The position numbers were made by a program, and so were the translations under genes. The notes beneath the pieces are model-generated. The model saw only the letters and a program-made list of their open reading frames with translations. It was not told the DNA's origin and ran no database searches. This document shows, in pieces, positions 1 through 7,585 of a stretch of DNA of 10,233 bases. Each line of letters begins with the position of its first letter. Position 1 is the first letter of the stretch. Location: assembly GCA_010015675.1 (NCBI GenBank), contig ML976979.1, positions 1,321,993-1,332,225 on the forward strand, in the 5' to 3' direction. The DNA comes from Byssothecium circinans. Lineage: Eukaryota > Ascomycota > Dothideomycetes > Pleosporales > Massarinaceae.

Positions 1-2
1 AA

Positions 3-428
3 GAGTTTCTAAAGAAGCTAGACCTAAGGGCTAAACCTTATTATCTAGATGGATTTTTAAGTAATAATACTTATAGACTTTTAGATCCTAGTACTACTAA
101 AGTAGTTACTGCTAGAGATATACAAATCCTAGAAGGTGTATATTATAGAGATAATATAAATACACAAGATCTAAAAGATAAGTCTATAGAAGATTTATCT
201 AATAAAGAAAATCTTAATTTAGACTCTATCTAACCTAGGCTTAATACTATAGAAACTAGAGCTTCTGTTTCTAATAAGCCTCTAGAACTAGTTAAAGAAC
301 TAGATTCAAATAATAATAAGGGAACTAAATTGCATAAAACTTTAAAACACCCTATTGTTCTTATACTAAAAAAGCCTAGTACTATAGAGCAAACTAATAG
401 TACTAATAGTATTAATAATAAAAAATAA
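3..428 (+). pseudogene. Ty1/copia pol fragment (region after the integrase core)
   Basis: Frame 3 is open from position 3 to a TAA at 231-233, then stays open in the same frame to a TAA at 426-428. The first part reads KLDLRAKPYYLDGF, then NNTYRLLDPSTTKVV and TARDI. This matches the conserved block of copia polyproteins that follows the integrase core (retroviral polymerase SH3-like region), which usually contains a Gly-rich GY/GF step, a YR-x-DP motif and an RD motif. The second part is Asn/Lys/Thr-rich linker without a recognised domain. The integrase core would lie left of the window, and no copia RT follows 428, so the element is truncated on the right. CA dinucleotides are commoner here than in the gypsy remnant next door, so RIP was lighter or the insertion has a different age. 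Family-level assignment is fairly sure; the exact lineage is not. Confidence 0.72.
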
Positions 429-559
429 AAGGATATTTATAATACTATATAACTAGTCAGCCAATTTATACCAAATTTTAATATGTTATAGAGAAAAGCC
501 TAAACTATAATATAAAAATATCTTAGCTTATTATATAAGCTATTAAGCTTACTATTTTA

Positions 560-2529
560 CACTTACTACTTCTATTTCTTAGAGTTTCTTAATCCTAGAA
601 ACCTACTTTTAAACTTTTATACTTTAGGCGCTTTATTTCTCTCCTCTCTATATCCCCCTTAATACTTATAAAGGTTTTACCCCTATACTTTTTACTTTTT
701 TTTAAAAATATTAGTTTTGCCTTAGTAGTCTCTACCTAAACTTAAGTAGTAAACTCTTATCCCCTAGTTAATACTCTATAAAGAAACTCTCTTAGTAATT
801 TAAGATAGTAGTCTCCTTTAAGGCGCCTATAGGTTCTTAAGTAGTCCTAGTATACTCTTCTTACTTAACTTTATAAAGTAAATATTTTTTATACCCTCTC
901 TATACTATCTTCTTAGCTATAATATCCTTAATTACTTACTCTAGAGCCTTATCTACTATTAACGCTTTAGGTTAAGAATTATCTATTTATTAGCTAGGAA
1001 GTAGATTACTTAAGTAGAGTTTTAGATAGTCTATATAGAATATAGAGTATATTTCTAGTAAAGTATTTGACTTTATATTATATATTCTTACTACTCTAAC
1101 TACTTTAAACTTTATATTCTTTTAGTCTAGCTTTTTATTAGGCCTTTTATTTAAGATCTATTCTTTATACTAGAGCTATACTTTGTCTCTAACCTTAAGT
1201 ACTAGAGCTTCTTAGTAGTTTTAGTTTACTTATTTCTCCTATTTCTATTAGGCTAGGGCTATATTTACTTAGACTAATTTAAAGGTCTCTTTAAACTTCT
1301 AGACTATTAATTTTATAACTTTCCTAGGGTTTAGGCTTATCTAGTACTAGTTAATTATATTAAGTTCTTTATTTAGGTCTATAGGAGCTATATTATAACT
1401 ATATATAAGAAAGAAAGGACTAACTCTAGTACTTATTACTATTCTTCCCTTAATTATAATCTAAGTAGTAGGATATAGTAGTGTCTAGTTCTACTAGTTC
1501 TAGTCTATAAAGGTATAAAAGTAAGCTTTTACTACTAAGTTTATATGCTTTACAGCTTTATTAGTCTAAAAGTAAAAGGTTATTAATAGTCTCTTTTTAA
1601 TCTTAAGCCTCTTATATATTATTAACTAGAAGTTACCTATAAATTAGAAACTATAGTTAGATACTATAGTATCTAAGAGGAAGTAGTAGGCTACTACTTT
1701 CCTAATAAATACTTTTATAACTATCTTTACTTTTATATTAGGGAGTAAGATTAATACTATATCTTTACTTAGTCTATCTATTACTACTATAAGGTTAGTA
1801 TAGCCTTAGCTCTTTAAAAGCCTAATAATAAAATCTATAAAAATCTCTTTCTAAATCTATTCTAGGAGAGAGAGTAGTTTTAAGAAGCTTCTCTTTAATT
1901 CTCTCTAAGGCTTTCTATATCTATATACGTTATAATTCTTTAGGTAGGTCCTTATTAAAGTAAATATCTTAGGCTAGAAGAACTTCTATATAAGAATATT
2001 ATAGGTAACAGCCTTTCCTAAGTAGCTAGTTAAAGGTAAGTTATAAGTTTTAGTAATTAATTTAGTGCGTAGTATCTTAGAGTTTAGCACCTATTTATAT
2101 TTCTAGTATAGTAGACGCCTTTTATTACTAATCTTACATTTTAATAGAGAGGCTATTAACTTAAAGCCTAAGGGAAACTTTTTAAGCTTAACTTTATTAC
2201 CTCTAAAGCTCCTTAGTAAACTTTATTATTATTTTCTACTTAGTCTTATAATAAGAAGAGGTCTTATAAGGGTAGGTTTTCCTTTAGTATAAAAGTAGCT
2301 AGTATAACTTATCTTACTAATACCTTTATTATAGGAGCTAAGGAGGCGTAGAGTTTACTACCTTTAATTAGTATAAGTAATTAGAATTTCTAAGATTTTA
2401 CTTTTTTATTAGTATTATTTTATAGTACGTTTTACTCCTTCTTTAATAAGGCGTCTACCTATATATTTACTACGCCTAAGTAGTACTAAAAGGTTATATT
2501 AATTTTACTTAAAATATTAGACTATTAAA
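560..2529 (-). pseudogene. Ty3/gypsy chromovirus pol, 3' part: RNase H connection, integrase, chromodomain
   Basis: Minus-strand translation gives, in order, the end of RNase H and its connection (about 2529-2380, ending in a V-D-A-L-L motif), the integrase zinc-finger region (about 2100-1900), the integrase core and a C-terminal chromodomain (about 944-786). In the core, the first catalytic Asp is kept in IDFI (codon 1833-1835), followed by GYTNLIVVIDRLSK. The second catalytic Asp, normally in SDRG, reads S-N-Y-S (Asn codon 1656-1658). The C-x2-C pair of the HHCC finger reads Y-N-V-Y (1934-1923). The chromodomain keeps DIIAKKIV and the EP of its WEP motif, but the Trp codons are now TAG/TAA. 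Many in-frame stops make this a dead copy. A chromodomain after integrase is diagnostic of the chromovirus branch. The right edge at 560 is approximate, and no 3' LTR was recognised in 429-560. Element 1 cuts this segment from the RT part. Confidence 0.82.
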
Positions 2530-2540
2530 TAACGTATTCC

Positions 2541-2574
2541 ACCACCGAGTGCGCCAAACCACCGAGTGCGCCAA
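2541..2574 (+). repeat. Element 1 left 17-bp units, two copies
   Basis: Two identical tandem copies of ACCACCGAGTGCGCCAA lie directly after the 9-bp header. The right end of the same element has a single inverted copy at 3559-3575. After the units comes the inner box TTGCTTGGCAAGGAAAA, which is shared with element 2. CpG and CpA sites are intact in the units although the adjoining body is depleted of them. Confidence 0.9.
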
Positions 2575-2852
2575 AATTGCTTGGCAAGGAAAATCAAAGA
2601 GTATTATCTTAATAACAATTTAAATAATAGAGCTATTAAGCTGAAATTTTAAATACAGATATACATAGTATAGATAAAAAGGATTATAAAAAAATATTCT
2701 AGGATTTCTAATATCTTAGTAAGCTATATAGGTTTAGAGAATACTAGAATTACTTTAGGTTTATAGCCTATAACACCTACTAAACTAGCTAAATAAGTTA
2801 TAATAACTTTAGAGCTAGTTTATATATATATAATACACCTATTAGCACTAAA

Positions 2853-3282
2853 ATTATAGCATGCAGCCTAGACCTATTAGAGAATTAGCGTAGGGAGGGT
2901 AGAGATTCCTAAAATTAGAAAAATATAATTAAAATTTTTATCTAGCTAGATATTCTTACTTCCTTTCTTTTAATAAACATCATATATATATAGTAGTAAT
3001 ATAAATAGTTAGCTACTAGATAATAGCTTATATAAGCTATAATATAAAGTAGTGTCTAATTTTTCTAAAATCTTATACTTCCTAGGCTAGATCTTTAGTA
3101 TTATAGATAATTACTTACTTTAAACTTATATATAGCTTTATTTAGTATATACTATCTCCTTCTTATAGAAAAAACTATAGGTTTCTAATATATAGAACTT
3201 TATTTAGAAGGCTTTTTAGTTTTTCTTACCCCCTACCTTATACCTACTATAATAGCGTTAAATCTAGGCTGCACGCTATAAT
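2853..3282. repeat. Inner inverted repeat within element 1 (20-bp arms)
   Basis: ATTATAGCATGCAGCCTAGA at 2853-2872 is matched in reverse complement at 3263-3282 with one mismatch. The same pair occurs in element 2 (5364-5383 and 5781-5800), and the left arm occurs in element 4 (9939-9958). Beyond the arms, similarity continues weakly towards a G-rich stretch (GTAGGGAGGG versus GTAGGGGGT). A TA lies inside the outer edge of each arm. This could be an older small inverted-repeat transposon trapped in the ancestral body, or a structural part of the element. I see no coding capacity between the arms. Confidence 0.6.
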
Positions 3283-3586
3283 AACTTAATAGCTACTAAT
3301 TAATATACTAATAAGTAAGACCTAAAAGTTATATAGTAGATTACTAACGTTTAGCTATTAATCTATAGTAAAAGGTAGGTTTTACTTAAGATTTCTTCCT
3401 TTACTAATAACTACTAGATTACGTAAGCTATAGCTATATAAATTTAATAGCTATTAGATTATATATATATCTATCTAGGTTTAAAATTTTAAAAGAAAAT
3501 ATTAAGGTTTGGCTTTGTTATTAAGATAATACTCTTTGATTTTCCTTGCTAAGCAATTTTGGCGCACTCGGTGGTGGAATACGTTA

Positions 3587-4976
3587 TACTACTTACTTAA
3601 CTAATATAATATAGTAAAGTACTATAAGTTCTTATAGTTAGTTAGTACCTTAATATATAAGACTATATATAACTTACTATTCTACTTCTCTATATATTTA
3701 ATAACTATAAGTAGCTTCTTATTATAGATAGTATAATTACTTTTTACTAGTAAGTTCTTTACTAAGAAATATACTACTATATATAGTACGCTATTCTTTC
3801 TAAATTATAATAGCGTGCTACTAGTTACCTAACTAGAGGTGTCTACGTTAAGTATAGTCTCTAGTTCTAGATTAAAGTAAGCTAAGATAGGCTTTATAGT
3901 AAATATAGATTTTAGTATCTTAAATACCTTTTCCTATTCCTCTCCTTATATAAACTTAGAGTCCTTCCCTATTAGTCTTATTAAGGGTGTAGTAATCTCT
4001 AAGAAATTTTTAATAAACTATTAGTAGAAATTTCTAAACCTAATAAAACTACATACTCTTTTAATAGACTTAGGCCTCTTTTATTCCTTAATTACTCTAA
4101 CCTTTTTTAGGTCTATACTAATCCCTTTCTTAGCCTTAATAATAAACTCTAAGTATTTTACTCTTTTAACTTTAAACTTATACTTCTTAATTTCTTAATT
4201 ACTTATTAAACCTTCTTTTTATAATCTACTAGGGAGCTAGAGGAGTAGATTAAAATATTATCTATAAATATAAAGTAAAGATTATCTAAGTATTCTTTTA
4301 GGATTTAGTTAATATATCTCTAAAAAGTACTTAAAGTATTTACTAGGCTAAAGGGAATTACTAGCTATTTATATAACCTAAATCTTATCCTAAAAGCTAT
4401 CTTCTACTTATCCCCCTCTATAATATAGATTTTATAGAAAGCTTATATAACGTTAAGCTTTATAAACTACTTAGCTTTTTTAATCTACACTAAAGTCTCC
4501 TTAATAAGGGGGAGAAGATAATAGTTCTTTTAAGTAATAGCGTTTAGTACCCTATAATTTATATAGAAGTAGAGTCCTCCTTTAGGCTTATAAGTAAATA
4601 GGACTAGTATTATAGTACTTAATTTACTTACTTAAATAAATCCCTAGTCTAGGTATAAGGTTAGTTCTTTTCCTAGTACTAAGAGTTCCTCTTTACTTAT
4701 ATTATAAAGTAGTCTTTATAGGATTTTTTATAGTTTCTTATCCTTCTTTATAATCTTAATAGAGTAGTCTACTATAGGTCTTTAGTACAAGGCTAGTTTA
4801 TTAGCTTTAGACTAAAGGAATAGTTTATAGAGGTTCTTTAGGGACTTTAAAAGTTTCTTATAAAAGTCTATCTATTTTTTTAGAGCTAAGGCTTTCTTAA
4901 TATTAGCTATAGATACTATAAAGATATTTACTAATTTTATCTTTCTCTTGTTTCTTTAAGTAATTACTATAAATGC
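3587..4976 (-). pseudogene. Ty3/gypsy chromovirus pol, middle part: reverse transcriptase and RNase H
   Basis: Minus-strand translation shows a full gypsy RT followed by RNase H. Recognisable RT blocks are KPKGGLYFYINYRVLNAIT (about 4600-4540), FIKLNVI (motif A), EGDK-stop-KIAFR, LVIPFSLVNT and FIDNILIYSSS. RT motif A normally holds the first catalytic Asp; here it is Asn (codon 4452-4454). The YLDD box reads F-I-D-N (4268-4257), so its second Asp is also lost. RNase H keeps the NVDTSS block with its Asp (3841-3843), while the downstream NYTIYNKKLL block has Asn and Lys where Asp and Glu are usual. Several conserved Trp positions are TAG. The frame upstream continues across element 2 into the protease, and downstream it continues across element 1 into the RNase H connection. 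Function is lost beyond doubt; the family call is secure. Confidence 0.85.
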
Positions 4977-4987
4977 TAACGTAAAGC

Positions 4988-5089
4988 ACCATCGAGACGG
5001 CCACACCATCGAGACGGCCACACCATCGAGACGGCCACACCATCGAGACGGCCACACCATTGAGACGGCCACACCATCGAGACGGCCAC
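4988..5089 (+). repeat. Element 2 left array, six 17-bp units
   Basis: Six head-to-tail copies of ACCATCGAGACGGCCAC without spacers occupy exactly 102 bp. Five are identical; the fifth (5056-5072) has C to T at unit position 6. The array is GC-rich and keeps CpA and CpG, in sharp contrast to the AT-rich body that follows it. Placed between header and inner box, these are candidate transposase binding sites. Confidence 0.93.
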
Positions 5090-5363
5090 TTTTGCTTGGC
5101 AAGGAAAATCAAACTGTATTATCTTAATAACAAAGCTAAACCTTAATATTTTCTTTTGAAATTTTAAACCTAGATAGATATATATATACTAATAGGTATT
5201 AAACTTTTAGAGCCTTAGCTTACGTAATTAAATAGTTATTAACCTATAAAGTACTAGTACCTAAAGTCTACCTTATACTATAGATTAATAGCTAAACGTT
5301 AGTAATATACTGTATAACTTTTAGGACTTACTTATTAGTATATTAGTTAGTAGCTATCGAGTT

Positions 5364-5800
5364 ATTATAGCGTGCAGCCTAGATTTAATGCTATAATAGT
5401 AGGTATAAGGTAGGGGGTAAAAAAAAATAGAACACCTTTTAAATAAAGTTATATATATTAGATATCTCTACTTTCTTCTTACGAGGAAGATAATATATAC
5501 TAAATAAAGCTATATAGAAGTTTAAAGTAAGTAAATACCTCTAATACTAAAAGATCTAGCTTAGGAAGTGTAGATTTTTAGAAAATTTAGACACTGCCTT
5601 ATTATAACGCTTATATAAGCTAATCCTTTATAGCTAACTATTTATATTGCTGCTATATATATATATATATAAAGTTTATTAAAAGAAAAAAAAGTAAGAA
5701 TATCTAGCTAGATAAAATATTTAATTATATATTTCTAATTTTAGGAATCTCTACCCTCCCTACGCTAATTCTCTAATAGGTCTAGGCTACACGCTATAAT
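5364..5800. repeat. Inner inverted repeat within element 2 (20-bp arms)
   Basis: ATTATAGCGTGCAGCCTAGA at 5364-5383 pairs with 5781-5800 with one mismatch. It is the counterpart of the element 1 pair at 2853-3282, with similar spacing (437 versus 430 bp). Its presence in both copies means it was part of the ancestral body. Confidence 0.6.
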
Positions 5801-6077
5801 TTTAGTGCTAATAAGTGTATTATATATATATAAACTAGCTATAAAGGTATTATAACTTATTTAGCTAGTTTAGTAGGTATTTATACGCTATATACTAAAA
5901 GTGGCCTAGTATTCTCTATACCTATATAGCTTACTAAGCTATTAGAAATCTAGAATATTTTTTTATAATCCTTTCCATCTATATTATATATATCTGTATT
6001 TAAAATTTCAGCTTAATAGCTCTTATATTTAAATTGTTATTAAGATAATACAGTTTGATTTTCCTTGCCAAGCAAAA

Positions 6078-6179
6078 GTGGCCGTCTCGATGGTGTAGCC
6101 GTCTCGATGGTGTAGCCGTCTCGATGGTGTAGCCGTCTCGATGGTGTAGCCGTCTCGATGGTATGGCTGTCTTGATAGT
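6078..6179 (-). repeat. Element 2 right array, six 17-bp units (inverted)
   Basis: These are six inverted copies of the left-array unit. The innermost (6078-6094) is canonical. The next four (6095-6162) all carry the same G to A change at position 3 of GTGGCC on the plus strand. The outermost (6163-6179) has several transitions. A shared change in four consecutive units points to duplication of a mutated unit on this arm. Confidence 0.93.
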
Positions 6180-6190
6180 GCTTTACGTTA

Positions 6191-7520
6191 GTGCGTCTAC
6201 TCTTTTTATTAACTTTAATAGAAGTTTACTTTCTATACTCTATACGTAAGTGTTAGTCTAGTATATATATACTAACTTCTTAGCTAGCGCTAGGGTTATC
6301 TTATTCCTAGTTATCTATAGTTTTTTAAGTATAATATTATACTCCTTCTTTCTCTTAGTAACGTATAACTAAATATCTTTAATATACCTATAGATATTTA
6401 TCTTTATCTAGACTACTTCTATAACTTAGGAATACTTCCTTTATATTCTAATTATAGCTTAGTAGATAGGGAGATTAGTACGTAAGAGGTTATAATAATT
6501 TAAGAACTTTATAAAGATAAATCTAAAGGTTAAGTACTTAGTATTAAATAAAGTAAAAGTATAAGATTCTTTATTAATAAATAAATATAAAGTAATTAGA
6601 CTTTTATCTAGCTAACTTTAATAGAAATTATTAAAATTCTACCCTAAATTCTTATATTATAACCTCCTTTTCTTCTCCTAGCTATAACTATTACTAGGAG
6701 AGACTATTTTTCTAAATCCTCTATTATAGATTTCTCTTTAGCTTCTTTATCCTCTTTTTCTTTTTTAACCTTTCTAAACTTTACCTCTATAGTAGGAGTA
6801 GTAGGAGTAGTAAGAGTAAGAAAGTATCTTATAATAAAATATCTACTTTTCTTATAATATAGGTGCTTTTAGTCTTTTATACACTAGTTTTTAATACTTT
6901 CAAAGACCTACTAAGCCTACTCTCTTTTATTTTTATTATAGGAGTTCTCTTTTTTATCTCTTTTATAGGAGCTTTATATATGCCTAGATCTTTATTATAA
7001 AAGTTTCTAGTCTATTTTATCTTTATTATTACATTATAACTTTACTATTAGAGCCTTCCCTATCTTAAAGAATAAAGTATTTATCTTATTCTAGTTAATA
7101 TTCTTATTTATTAATCTTACCCTACCTATTAGGTAGTTAATAAACTATTCTATAAGTATCTCTACTAATACTATTACCTCCTTAAAGTCCTTATAGAGTT
7201 CTCTTAAGTAGATATTCTATAGTATAGTGTTATTCTTAATTTCTCTAGTATTATAGGTTAATTATATAAATTTAGTATTTATCCTAAGGAGGGATTAATC
7301 TTCTTAAGTCTATATACTTAAGAGGTTTTATACGTAGTTATTAAGGTAAGTATCTATAAATTAGTTATTAAGAAACTTCTAAAAAATTTCTTAAAAGCTA
7401 TCTTTATTCTAGCTTAGCTAGGATATTTTAACGTTAGCTACTATCTCTTTTAGCTAGTTAAATATATACCTAACTTCCTTTCCTTCTTTACGTCTATTAT
7501 TTACTAATTTAAATTTTATC
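6191..7520 (-). pseudogene. Ty3/gypsy chromovirus gag (degenerate) and aspartic protease
   Basis: From about 6610 down to 6191 the minus strand reads as a retroviral-type aspartic protease of the chromovirus kind: ITLYLFIN, then TLFNTKYLTF, and later YNIILKKL-stop-ITRNK. These correspond to the usual active-site D-T-G/C loop and the D-L-I-L-G-x-P-W block. The active-site Asp codon is now Asn (6543-6545), the following Gly is Lys, and the Trp is a stop. From about 6620 to 7520 lies the expected gag position: a charged Lys/Glu-rich stretch, a short Thr/Pro-like repeat (encoded by the 9-bp repeat at 6791-6817) and a block reading YLRELYKDFKEVIVLVEILIE. A gag CCHC knuckle may once have stood near 6850-6890, but it is too eroded to assert. 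The gag call rests mainly on position. Element 3 abuts its upstream end. Confidence 0.68.
6791..6817. repeat. Short 9-bp tandem repeat in gag
   Basis: Three direct copies of AGTAGGAGT occur, the last with a G to A change. On the minus strand this encodes a low-complexity stretch in the linker between the gag and protease regions of the gypsy remnant. Little else can be said. Confidence 0.6.
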
Positions 7521-7531
7521 TAACGTAAAGC

Positions 7532-7565
7532 ACCACCAAAGCGGCCACCCCACTGAAGTGGCTAC
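7532..7565 (+). repeat. Element 3 left 17-bp units, two copies
   Basis: The units are ACCACCAAAGCGGCCAC (7532-7548) and CCCACTGAAGTGGCTAC (7549-7565). They are diverged from each other but are clearly the same 17-bp module found in the other elements. The inverse pair at the right end is 9344-9360 and 9327-9343. Confidence 0.85.
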
Positions 7566-7585
7566 TTTTCCTTAGCAACACTAAC

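Larger units (their letters stand above)
2532..3584 (+). mobile_element. Element 1: non-autonomous TA-flanked DNA transposon (pogo-like ends), 1,053 bp
   Basis: The element is bounded by TA (2530-2531 and 3585-3586) and begins and ends with perfect inverted ACGTATTCC (2532-2540; 3576-3584). Terminal inverted repeats run 2532-2618 (87 bp) and 3515-3584 (70 bp). The 17-bp difference is one extra direct unit on the left. The interior is extremely AT-rich and has no open frame of note, so the element needs a transposase supplied in trans. Its body is the same as those of elements 2 (inverted) and 4, although its terminal 17-bp units and header differ from both. It sits inside the RNase H region of the minus-strand gypsy remnant, so it inserted after the gypsy did. 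TA target duplications and this terminal layout fit Tc1/mariner (pogo/Fot1) elements; the exact family is inferred by analogy with element 3. Confidence 0.85.
4979..6188 (-). mobile_element. Element 2: non-autonomous TA-flanked DNA transposon with six-unit terminal arrays, 1,210 bp
   Basis: It is bounded by TA (4977-4978; 6189-6190), with the header ACGTAAAGC at the left and its inverse at the right. Terminal inverted repeats are symmetric at 155 bp each (4979-5133 and 6034-6188). They consist of the header, six 17-bp units, an inner box TTGCTTGGCAAGGAAAA and a short AT-rich tail. The body, read on the minus strand, is collinear with elements 1 and 4 and very similar to them, including stretches near the AGCGTAGGGAGGG motif that are identical to element 1. 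No transposase is encoded. It interrupts the gypsy remnant in the linker between protease and RT. A frame through the left array (minus strand) codes only for a repeat-derived peptide and is not a gene. Mobilisation by a relative of element 3 is inferred from the identical header. Confidence 0.87.

Noticed and set aside
4988..5089. CRISPR-like or satellite array
   Set aside because: There are no spacers, the matched inverted array at the other end of the element and the TA boundaries identify it as part of a transposon end.
4903..5112. Open frame on the minus strand with a repeated Trp-Pro-Ser-Arg-type peptide
   Set aside because: It is only a read-through of the six 17-bp units of the element 2 left end; 17 is not a multiple of 3, so the peptide cycles through frames, and no homologous protein pattern is seen.
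6850..6890. Gag CCHC zinc knuckle of the gypsy
   Set aside because: A Cys and a few Lys/Tyr residues fall at roughly suitable places on the minus strand, but the spacing cannot be matched without assuming several changes, so it is not claimed.
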